Notes: generated from the letters alone by a model not told the origin. A stretch of DNA of 5,807 nucleotides from Nanobdellota archaeon (GCA_023144115.1 JAGLGH010000031.1:1-5807), one strand, 5' to 3'. Shown: positions 1-4,896, counted from the first letter of the stretch. Numbers and translations: made by a program.

Positions 1-1008
1 TCTAAGCTTTTTCCAGTCTATCTTCTTATCCTTTACAATAGCAGCAAGATTTATCGAGCCAAGATTGCATGATTCATAAGGCAGAAGGGGCAGTTCACCA
101 CAAGGATTTGTGCTTTCAATCATACCTAGGCCTGGTAGTGGATTCTGTTTGTTTATTGTATCAATAAAAAGCATACCCGGATCAGCCCATTTCCACGCAT
201 TAGATACTATAAGGTCAAAGATGTGCCTTGCCTTCACTCTCCTGATAGATTTGCCAGTTCTCGGATTTACAAGGCTGTAACTCCTGCTATTCTTTACAGC
301 CTGCATGAACTTGTCTGTTGCTGCAACACTGAGATTAAAGTTTTGAAAGGCATCAGCTTTTGATTTGCATTCTATGAATTCAATTATATCTGGATGATCT
401 GCACTTAATATGCCTATGTTCGCGCCCCTTCTTTTTCCGCCCTGCTTTATCACAGAAGTGGTTGTATCTATTATCTGCATAAAGGATACTGGGCCTGATG
501 CCTGGCCTTTTGTTGACATCACGATATCTCCTTTTGGACGCAGTCTTGAGAAAGCAAATCCTGTTCCTCCTCCTGACTGATGGATTATTGCTGTATGTTT
601 TATGCTTTCGAATATGCTTTCGATAGAGTCTTCCATTGGCAGGACAAAGCATGCTGATAATTGTCCTATCTTTGTTCCTGCATTCATGAGTGTTGGCGAA
701 TTAGGAAGAAATTCAAGATTAGCCATCATATCATAGAATCTCTTTTCAGATTCCTTTGCATCTAAGCTTTTGCCATATCGCTTATCAGCTGCTGCTACAT
801 GTTTTGCTACTCTCCTGAACATCTGCCTTGGAGTCTCAATAATCTCATAGTTCTCATCCTTAAGAAGATACCTTGCTTCAAGAACCTTGATTGCATTGAT
901 GCTTAGTTTTAGCGTATCTGTTGTCTTAAAAATTGCCGCAGAAATCTTTTTTTTATTAAATTGTGCTTCCCTGCCATCACGCTTTCTTATCTTCATGACT
1001 TTTGCCAT
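1..1008 (-). CDS. nrdJ: Adenosylcobalamin-dependent (class II) ribonucleotide reductase, N-terminal part, truncated by window edge
   Basis: Class II ribonucleotide reductases are cytosolic enzymes that reduce ribonucleotides to deoxyribonucleotides using a radical generated from adenosylcobalamin. The first 336 residues are present; the 3' part lies beyond position 1. The motif LPNSPTLMNAG (101-111) is followed by LSACFVLP with redox Cys120. NPCGE at 301-305 holds the Asn301/Cys303/Glu305 thiyl-radical triad, and SCNLGSINL supplies Cys314. The Cys303-Cys314 spacing of 11 equals that of the Thermotoga maritima enzyme (Cys322/Cys333). GGGTGFAFSRLR (147-158) is also typical. Residues 6-30 look like the start of an ATP-cone (KRDGR..F...KI..AI), but the rest of that domain is missing. 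The start chosen is ATG at 1008, 28 nt from a TATA box; a second in-frame ATG lies at 996. It follows cobO by 73 nt on the same strand. Confidence 0.95.
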   Translation of the reverse strand, partial: MAKVMKIRKRDGREAQFNKKKISAAIFKTTDTLKLSINAIKVLEARYLLKDENYEIIETPRQMFRRVAKHVAAADKRYGKSLDAKESEKRFYDMMANLEFLPNSPTLMNAGTKIGQLSACFVLPMEDSIESIFESIKHTAIIHQSGGGTGFAFSRLRPKGDIVMSTKGQASGPVSFMQIIDTTTSVIKQGGKRRGANIGILSADHPDIIEFIECKSKADAFQNFNLSVAATDKFMQAVKNSRSYSLVNPRTGKSIRRVKARHIFDLIVSNAWKWADPGMLFIDTINKQNPLPGLGMIESTNPCGELPLLPYESCNLGSINLAAIVKDKKIDWKKLR

Positions 1009-1030
1009 TGTTTCACTTTTGTGCAGATTA

Positions 1031-1040
1031 GCTTATATAG
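1031..1040 (-). promoter_or_regulatory. Candidate archaeal TATA box for nrdJ
   Basis: On the minus strand the sequence reads CTATATAAGC, with core TATATAA at 1039-1033. The centre is 28 nt upstream of the nrdJ ATG, so the transcript would begin at or next to the start codon. A GTGA element also lies 7-10 nt before the ATG and could serve as a weak ribosome binding site if transcription starts further upstream, for example as read-through from cobO. This is inferred from spacing and consensus only. Confidence 0.5.
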
Positions 1041-1043
1041 GTT

Positions 1044-1062
1044 AGGTTTAGATGATAAACCT
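1044..1062. promoter_or_regulatory. Perfect 7-bp inverted repeat abutting the nrdJ TATA box (possible operator)
   Basis: The arms AGGTTTA (1044-1050) and TAAACCT (1056-1062) flank the spacer GATGA. The dyad lies directly upstream of the nrdJ TATA box, over the place where the TFB recognition element would be, so a bound protein could block initiation. It could instead form a weak hairpin in the cobO 3' end. It does not resemble the bacterial NrdR box, and the binding factor is unknown. Confidence 0.4.
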
Positions 1063-1081
1063 GATTGTTGAGCGCTGCATT

Positions 1082-1615
1082 TCAATACTCTATACCTTCA
1101 GCGCATTCAATCTTCTGTGGGTGTTTTATATTATTCAGTTCTGTAACATAATCTGCAATATCTATGAATTCTTTTGGAGCATTTCTTCCTGTAAGATAGA
1201 CATGGGCCCTCTTTGGAATCAAAGATAATATATCCAGGACTTCATCAATCTTGACCAGGCCTATGGCTGCAGCAAGATTTATCTCATCGATTATTAGGAG
1301 GTCTGGTATATTTTCCATTCCCTCAGTAATCTTTCTTAAGAACTCTATGCCTTTTGCTGCCAGATTCTTATCATCTTCTGAAGGTTTTTCAATATCTACC
1401 CATTCCTCTCCTCCGAACTGATGAATCTCGTATTCAGGCTTGAGTCTTTCCATGATTTTATATTCTCCGATGTCTTTTCTTCCTTTCATGAACTGAACAA
1501 CAATGACCTTATGTTTATGTCCTGCAGAACGCAGCGCCACACCTAATGCTGCTGTTGTCTTTCCAGACCCATCTCCTGTATATACATGAATTATGCACTG
1601 CTTATTCTTCGCCAT
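1082..1615 (-). CDS. cobO: Corrinoid (cob(I)alamin) ATP adenosyltransferase, CobA/CobO/BtuR family
   Basis: The family transfers the 5'-deoxyadenosyl group of ATP to reduced corrinoid, giving adenosylcobalamin in the cytosol. The 177-residue product has the normal family length. Visible motifs are a P-loop GDGSGKTT (14-21), VQFMKG (about 40-45), the FGG..WVDI..PSEDD segment (67-82), Walker B LLIIDE (106-111), LTGRNAP (141-147) and the closing GIEY. The P-loop has Ser where most relatives have Lys (GxGKGKTT). The start chosen is ATG at 1615, 27 nt from a TATA box. An in-frame ATG at 1627 adds MILI, but it is only 15 nt from that box and has no ribosome binding site. The gene lies 73 nt ahead of nrdJ, whose cofactor this enzyme makes. 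No corrin-ring synthesis gene is visible, which fits salvage of an imported corrinoid (inference). Confidence 0.93.
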   Translation of the reverse strand: MAKNKQCIIHVYTGDGSGKTTAALGVALRSAGHKHKVIVVQFMKGRKDIGEYKIMERLKPEYEIHQFGGEEWVDIEKPSEDDKNLAAKGIEFLRKITEGMENIPDLLIIDEINLAAAIGLVKIDEVLDILSLIPKRAHVYLTGRNAPKEFIDIADYVTELNNIKHPQKIECAEGIEY

Positions 1616-1637
1616 GATAAGAATCATGAAATAGCAT

Positions 1638-1646
1638 TTATTTAAA
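1638..1646 (-). promoter_or_regulatory. Candidate archaeal TATA box for cobO
   Basis: The minus strand reads TTTAAATAA, centred at 1642, which is 27 nt from ATG 1615. It lies in the 42-nt gap after the stop codon of the upstream gene. No Shine-Dalgarno-like sequence precedes the ATG, so a leaderless message is the simplest reading. Confidence 0.55.
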
Positions 1647-1657
1647 TTTTTGGTATT

Positions 1658-3019
1658 TCATTTTTGATATTTTCCTTCGCCAATCATTTTTTTCAAGTCT
1701 TCCTCAATTTTTCCAGTGAGATTTTTAACCATATTTTGATATTTTTTAGTTTGAAGTAAATTATCATATTCTTGTATTGCTTGAAAGAGAGAATAAACCT
1801 CTTTAGGTGAAAAAATTAGTCTTTCTAAAGAGAGGCATGTAAGATTAGTGTCTGTATAAATCCCATCCCTCACATTTTTTTTAATGCATTTTTTATGTCT
1901 TTTTACATTTAAAGAATATCTTTTTGCAACTTGGCTTAAAGCTGATCTTTGTAAGTACTCTCCATAAATTTGTTGAAAAAATTCAGGGTTTACACATGAT
2001 TCATCGAAATGATGTTCTTCCCATTTTGACATTTGACCTATAGCTGAATAAATTGTTTTGAACCTTTGTTTGCTTGTGATTTTATCTAAAATATTCTCAG
2101 AAATGTCCTTATGACCGAACTCACAATACCATTTCTTCACTAATTCAATTTCTCCCTTAAATGCACATGAATCTTCCTCCTCCATTATCTTTTTTTGATC
2201 TTTCATTAGATTTGCACTGCTATCTTCCCAGATAAATTTCCAATTTGGTAATTTGTTAAGATAATGAGATAAGTGTTTATCTCTCATTTTTTGTCTATTT
2301 TTTATTTTTAGTAAACTTTCTTCATTAACTATTTCCTTCAAATCTTTTTCAATCTCTCTCTGGATATTTTTAGCCATATCTTGATATTGTTCAGTTTGAA
2401 GTAAATCATCATATTCTTGTATTGCTTGAGAGATAGAACCAATATCTTTAGGTGAAAAAATTAGTCCTTCTAAAGAGAGGTATTTGCAACTCAATTTGAA
2501 ACGCAGTTTTCCGCCGCGAGTATACGATTCTTTCACCCCATACTTAGGATTCTGAGCACTTTGGATGTTTAGTTCTTCATCTGCTTCCACCTCAACGACT
2601 TTTGTACGTATTTGTACATATAAAGAATGTTTTTTTGCAATTTGCCTTAAAGCTGATTTTTCTAAGTGTTTTTCAAGAGTTATTTGAAAAAATTTCTGAT
2701 CAGGATATGGTGTTTCATAACTATTTCGTCTATGTTCTGAACTTTTAACTTTAGCCAAATAAATTGTTTCAAACATTTGTTTGACATCGATTTCATCTAG
2801 AATCTCTTTAGGAATTTCCTCACGAACAAACTCACATTTCCTTGTTTCTCCAAAATCCATTTTTCCCTCAAAAGAATATGGGTATTTCCCCTGTCCTATA
2901 TTTGTTTGAGTTTTCACTAAGTCTGATCCGGTCAATTCCCAATTTGGTAATCCTGAAAGATATTTGTGTAATTGTTTGGGACATAAGTCTTTATTTTTCA
3001 GTTTTGGTTTTTTTACCAT
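1658..3019 (-). CDS. Unrecognised protein of two tandem repeated domains (453 aa)
   Basis: I do not recognise this family. The protein is charged and apparently cytosolic, with no signal peptide or membrane segment. It consists of two homologous units, residues about 8-239 and 240-449. Shared landmarks are LxxYLxxLPNW near each unit start, a CEF tripeptide (62-64 and 299-301), an F.TIY motif, SAL.Q.AK..SL.V (122-135 and 359-372), which could be a helix-turn-helix, then LSLE.LIFSPK and QAIQEYD.LLQT..YQ.M.KN leading into a helical, Lys/Glu-rich tail. Unit one has an extra stretch of about 20 residues before LSLE. The start chosen is ATG at 3019, preceded by AGAGGTTT. An in-frame GTG at 3058 would add 13 residues, but its only close Shine-Dalgarno match overlaps the codon itself. 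It is divergent from the double Lrp regulator. A DNA- or RNA-binding role is possible but unproven. Confidence 0.75.
   Translation of the reverse strand: MVKKPKLKNKDLCPKQLHKYLSGLPNWELTGSDLVKTQTNIGQGKYPYSFEGKMDFGETRKCEFVREEIPKEILDEIDVKQMFETIYLAKVKSSEHRRNSYETPYPDQKFFQITLEKHLEKSALRQIAKKHSLYVQIRTKVVEVEADEELNIQSAQNPKYGVKESYTRGGKLRFKLSCKYLSLEGLIFSPKDIGSISQAIQEYDDLLQTEQYQDMAKNIQREIEKDLKEIVNEESLLKIKNRQKMRDKHLSHYLNKLPNWKFIWEDSSANLMKDQKKIMEEEDSCAFKGEIELVKKWYCEFGHKDISENILDKITSKQRFKTIYSAIGQMSKWEEHHFDESCVNPEFFQQIYGEYLQRSALSQVAKRYSLNVKRHKKCIKKNVRDGIYTDTNLTCLSLERLIFSPKEVYSLFQAIQEYDNLLQTKKYQNMVKNLTGKIEEDLKKMIGEGKYQK
1673..2302 (-). repeat. Second copy of the internal tandem domain
   Basis: This is the downstream (C-terminal) unit of the duplicated gene. 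Its best block, 1721-1840, matches 2366-2485 in the first unit with 14 mismatches in 120 positions and no gaps by manual alignment. A second good block is 1904-1957 against 2615-2668. Elsewhere the copies are much more diverged and need gaps. Unit borders are approximate. Confidence 0.8.
2303..2998 (-). repeat. First copy of the internal tandem domain
   Basis: This is the upstream (N-terminal) unit, homologous to 1673-2302. It is longer than the second copy because of an insertion around residues 140-175 of the protein, between the helix-turn-helix-like segment and the LSLE motif. Unit borders are approximate. Confidence 0.8.
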
Positions 3020-3024
3020 TTTTG

Positions 3025-3082
3025 CAAACCTCTTGCACTTACTTCTGAGAAGTAGCACCTCCTAATTAAACTTCCTCCTTAA
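3025..3082 (-). promoter_or_regulatory. Leader with three Shine-Dalgarno-like elements
   Basis: On the minus strand three purine-rich elements occur in series: AAGGAGGAAG (3080-3071), AGGAGGTG (3063-3056) and AGAGGTTT (about 3034-3027). Only the last is at normal distance (about 8 nt) from an ATG. The first two are closer to the archaeal consensus but have no start codon correctly placed behind them, apart from a GTG at 3058 that lies 15 nt after the first. The predicted transcript start (about 3082, from the TATA box at 3105-3112) would place the first element at the 5' end of the message. Confidence 0.5.
3040..3054. repeat. 15-nt perfect palindrome in the leader
   Basis: The sequence is TACTTCTGAGAAGTA, with 7-bp arms around a single central base. 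It sits between the second and third Shine-Dalgarno-like elements of the unknown gene's leader, so it could be a protein-binding site. An RNA hairpin would have to lose inner pairs to form a loop, leaving a weak stem. Confidence 0.5.
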
Positions 3083-3104
3083 AATTTTTACAAAAAGGAC
3101 AATA

Positions 3105-3112
3105 TTTATAAA
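3105..3112. promoter_or_regulatory. Symmetric TATA box, candidate shared divergent promoter
   Basis: TTTATAAA is self-complementary and so reads as a TATA box on both strands. On the plus strand its centre is 28.5 nt from the TTG start of the Lrp-type regulator. On the minus strand it predicts a transcript start near 3082 and a leader of about 60 nt for the duplicated-domain gene. No other good TATA candidate is visible between the two genes. Confidence 0.5.
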
Positions 3113-3136
3113 CAGAAAGCTATTATATCAAATAAA

Positions 3137-4147
3137 TTGAAAGAAATAAAAATAAAAGTAGATAAGAAAGATAAAGAGATATTATTCTACCTAGACCTAA
3201 ATGCAAGGTCCTCAATATCATCTATAGCAAAAAAAGTAAAAACTTCAAAGCAAGTTGTGAAGTACAGGATAGACCGGATGATTGAAAATGGAATCATTGA
3301 AACATTTCTCTTATTTGTCAATGGCACTAAGATTGGATATGTCGCATATAAATTTTACATTCAGTTTCAAAATATAATCGAAGAGAAATTAGAGGAAATT
3401 GTAGAAGAACTCAAGAGCCATCCCTTGATTGTATGGGTAGCAACATGTGATGGAAAATTTGATTTAGCTATTGCGCCAATTGCCAGAAATAATGTCCATG
3501 CATATGCCATACTTAATGAATTATTATTAAAATATAATGAATATATAGGAGATATAGTTCCACTAAACTATATAGATGTTTCACATTTAAAAAAAGTTCA
3601 TTTGACTGGTTTTAAAAGGGATCAGATTGATGCTCCTTATTGGGGTTATGAGCCTGGTAATTATAGATTAGATGATTATGAGATAGGAATACTCTCAATT
3701 TTGTGTGAGAATGCAAGAAAACCAATAACTGAAATTGCTAAAGACATAGGCTGTACAGTTGATATTGTCAATAATAGAATTAAAAAATTAGTAAAGGATA
3801 AAGTTATTGTAGGATCAACTATAATTGTTAATAAGTCTTTGCTTGGCTATGAGTATCATAAGATATTGTTAAAGACAAGATTTTATTCTGAAAAAGAAGA
3901 AAATCTCTTTCTAGAATTTGTTAAAGCAGAAGAAAACATAGTTGATGTTATTAGGATGATGGGGAGTTGGAATTATGAACTTGATATTGAAGTCAAAAAT
4001 GCATATCAATTACATAACATTATAGTTAAAATACGAAATAATTTTTCAAAGAACATTAAAAACTATGATTCACTAATGATCCTTAAAGAGCACAAATTAA
4101 ATTTTTTCCCTATGGGAAATTCATTTAAAAAATTATGTCTCTTATGA
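3137..4147 (+). CDS. Double Lrp/AsnC-type transcriptional regulator (HTH-effector-HTH-effector)
   Basis: The 336-residue product has two winged helix-turn-helix domains, each followed by a ligand/oligomerisation-type domain. HTH 1 spans about 8-56 (VDKKDKEILFYLDLNARSS..., with a recognition helix near KQVVKYRIDRMIENGII). Effector region 1 is about 60-150 and includes WVATCDGKFDLAI. HTH 2 is about 178-226 (LDDYEIGILSILCENARKP..., IVNNRIKKLVKDKVI), and effector region 2 is about 230-322, with MMGSWNYELDIEV. Typical Lrp proteins have one such unit of about 150 residues, so this is an internal duplication or fusion. It probably binds DNA as an activator or repressor; ligand and targets are unknown. 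The start is TTG at 3137: the first in-frame ATG (residue 48) would delete HTH 1. The message may be leaderless. The gene is divergent from the duplicated-domain gene and ends 41 nt before the kinase. Confidence 0.85.
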   Translation: MKEIKIKVDKKDKEILFYLDLNARSSISSIAKKVKTSKQVVKYRIDRMIENGIIETFLLFVNGTKIGYVAYKFYIQFQNIIEEKLEEIVEELKSHPLIVWVATCDGKFDLAIAPIARNNVHAYAILNELLLKYNEYIGDIVPLNYIDVSHLKKVHLTGFKRDQIDAPYWGYEPGNYRLDDYEIGILSILCENARKPITEIAKDIGCTVDIVNNRIKKLVKDKVIVGSTIIVNKSLLGYEYHKILLKTRFYSEKEENLFLEFVKAEENIVDVIRMMGSWNYELDIEVKNAYQLHNIIVKIRNNFSKNIKNYDSLMILKEHKLNFFPMGNSFKKLCLL

Positions 4148-4157
4148 ATGCATTACA

Positions 4158-4166
4158 TTTATATAA
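4158..4166 (+). promoter_or_regulatory. Candidate archaeal TATA box for the kinase gene
   Basis: TTTATATAA is centred at 4162, 27 nt before ATG 4189. The spacing matches that of the cobO and nrdJ boxes and argues for ATG 4189 rather than ATG 4135 as the kinase start. Confidence 0.55.
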
Positions 4167-4188
4167 TTACATATTATATTCAATAAAT

Positions 4189-4818
4189 ATGAGTCAATTC
4201 AAAGATGTATCTGATGTAGAATATCTTACAAAAGGCAAGCGGGGAGTGATATACACAGGCATATATCATGACAAAAAAGTTGCAATAAAATGCAAGCTTC
4301 CTGAAAGCAAGGCTATTGGGAGGATAGAGAATGAAGCAAGATGGATTGCCAGACTAAACAAGCATAACATCGGTCCAAGATTGCTCTATTCCTGCTATGA
4401 TTACTTAATCTATGAATTTATTGAAGGAGAATTCATTGTTGATTATATCAGGAAATGCCCTGGAGATGAAGCAATTCGAATAATCAAAGAGGTATTTGAC
4501 CAATGCTTCAGGATGGATAAGATAGGGGTGAATAAGGAAGAGATGCATCACCCTGTAAAGCACATAATCATCTCATCCAATACCCATCAGGTTGTCATGT
4601 TAGATTTTGAAAGGGCAAGATATACTCAAAAGCCGAAAAATGTCACTCAGCTTTGCCAGTTTATATTCAGGTCTGAACTTTCTGAAATACTTGAAGAAAA
4701 AGGAATAAGGCTTGATAAGGATAAGATTGAAAAGCTTAGTTCTAAGTACAAAAAAGAAATAAATGAAGAGAATCTCAAAAAAATATTAAATTTACTGCAT
4801 CTAACTTATATCGTTTGA
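4189..4818 (+). CDS. Small Rio/Bud32-like serine/threonine protein kinase (COG2112-like)
   Basis: The 209-residue protein resembles the small predicted archaeal kinases of the COG2112 type, related to Rio and Bud32 kinases. In order it has a glycine-poor nucleotide loop GKRGVIYTG (16-24), VAIK with the ATP-binding Lys34, an acidic helix IENEARW (Glu49 as likely salt-bridge partner), GPRLL and the hinge-like YEFIEGEF (75-82). The catalytic-loop region reads EMHHPVKH (118-125), and MLDFERA has the metal-binding Asp139. The usual HxD catalytic Asp is not obvious; Glu118 stands nearby. PKNVTQLCQF (149-158) is also in keeping with this group as I remember it. Substrate is unknown. An in-frame ATG at 4135 would overlap the regulator by 13 nt and translate the promoter; its 18 extra residues look unlike kinase sequence. 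It has its own TATA box, so it need not be co-transcribed. Confidence 0.82.
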   Translation: MSQFKDVSDVEYLTKGKRGVIYTGIYHDKKVAIKCKLPESKAIGRIENEARWIARLNKHNIGPRLLYSCYDYLIYEFIEGEFIVDYIRKCPGDEAIRIIKEVFDQCFRMDKIGVNKEEMHHPVKHIIISSNTHQVVMLDFERARYTQKPKNVTQLCQFIFRSELSEILEEKGIRLDKDKIEKLSSKYKKEINEENLKKILNLLHLTYIV

Positions 4819-4840
4819 TACTGTAGCAGTTTCTATCAAA
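4814..4840 (+). terminator. Hairpin over the kinase stop codon (possible 3'-end element)
   Basis: The arms TTTGATA (4814-4820) and TATCAAA (4834-4840) pair perfectly. The interior carries a smaller nested hairpin, ACTG/CAGT around TAG (4820-4830), sharing one base with the outer stem. The TGA stop (4816-4818) lies inside the left arm. No T-tract follows on the plus strand, so a classical archaeal terminator is doubtful; RNA stability or processing is an alternative. Confidence 0.35.
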
Positions 4841-4842
4841 AA

Positions 4843-4863
4843 AAGATTTGCTACGCAAATCTT
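4843..4863. repeat. Perfect 9-bp inverted repeat with 3-nt loop
   Basis: The arms AAGATTTGC (4843-4851) and GCAAATCTT (4855-4863) are separated by TAC. It lies 2 nt after the hairpin at the kinase stop and about 25 nt before the next gene's TATA box. The arms also carry most of the G/C bases in this gap. It could be part of the kinase 3' end or a dispersed palindromic element; one copy cannot tell. Confidence 0.55.
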
Positions 4864-4888
4864 CCTTATTCTTGAATAGTAAACAAAG

Positions 4889-4896
4889 TTTAAATA
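4889..4896 (+). promoter_or_regulatory. Candidate TATA box for the membrane-protein gene
   Basis: TTTAAATA is centred at 4892.5 and preceded by the A-rich AAACAAAG, a plausible TFB recognition element. It predicts a transcript start near 4919, just ahead of the ribosome binding site at 4921, so this gene would have a short leader of about 15 nt. Confidence 0.6.

Noticed and set aside
380..652. Open frame of 90 codons on the minus strand
   Set aside because: It lies inside nrdJ in another frame of the same strand; the peptide is rich in Arg/Lys with no family resemblance, whereas the nrdJ frame shows all catalytic motifs.
1009..1081. Cobalamin riboswitch between cobO and nrdJ
   Set aside because: The gap is only 73 nt and lacks the B12-box and the long multi-stem structure. 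It is explained by a TATA box and a small dyad.
2881..2980. Pterin-4a-carbinolamine dehydratase-like phrase LPNWEL...LVKT
   Set aside because: Only the short L.NW phrase is similar. The following conserved His and Phe pattern of that family is absent, and the second unit does not keep it.
1673..2998. CRISPR or mobile-element origin of the long repeats
   Set aside because: There are just two long in-frame coding copies, with no short regular repeats, spacers, terminal inverted repeats or transposase.
2842..3048. Open frame of 68 codons on the plus strand
   Set aside because: It is antisense to the N-terminal part of the duplicated-domain gene. Its hydrophobic Leu/Phe content is what the complement of a Lys/Glu-rich AT-rich gene gives.
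3020..3058. GTG at 3058 as start of the duplicated-domain gene
   Set aside because: Its nearest Shine-Dalgarno match overlaps the codon and the next lies 15 nt away, whereas ATG 3019 has AGAGGTTT at normal distance. It is not fully excluded.
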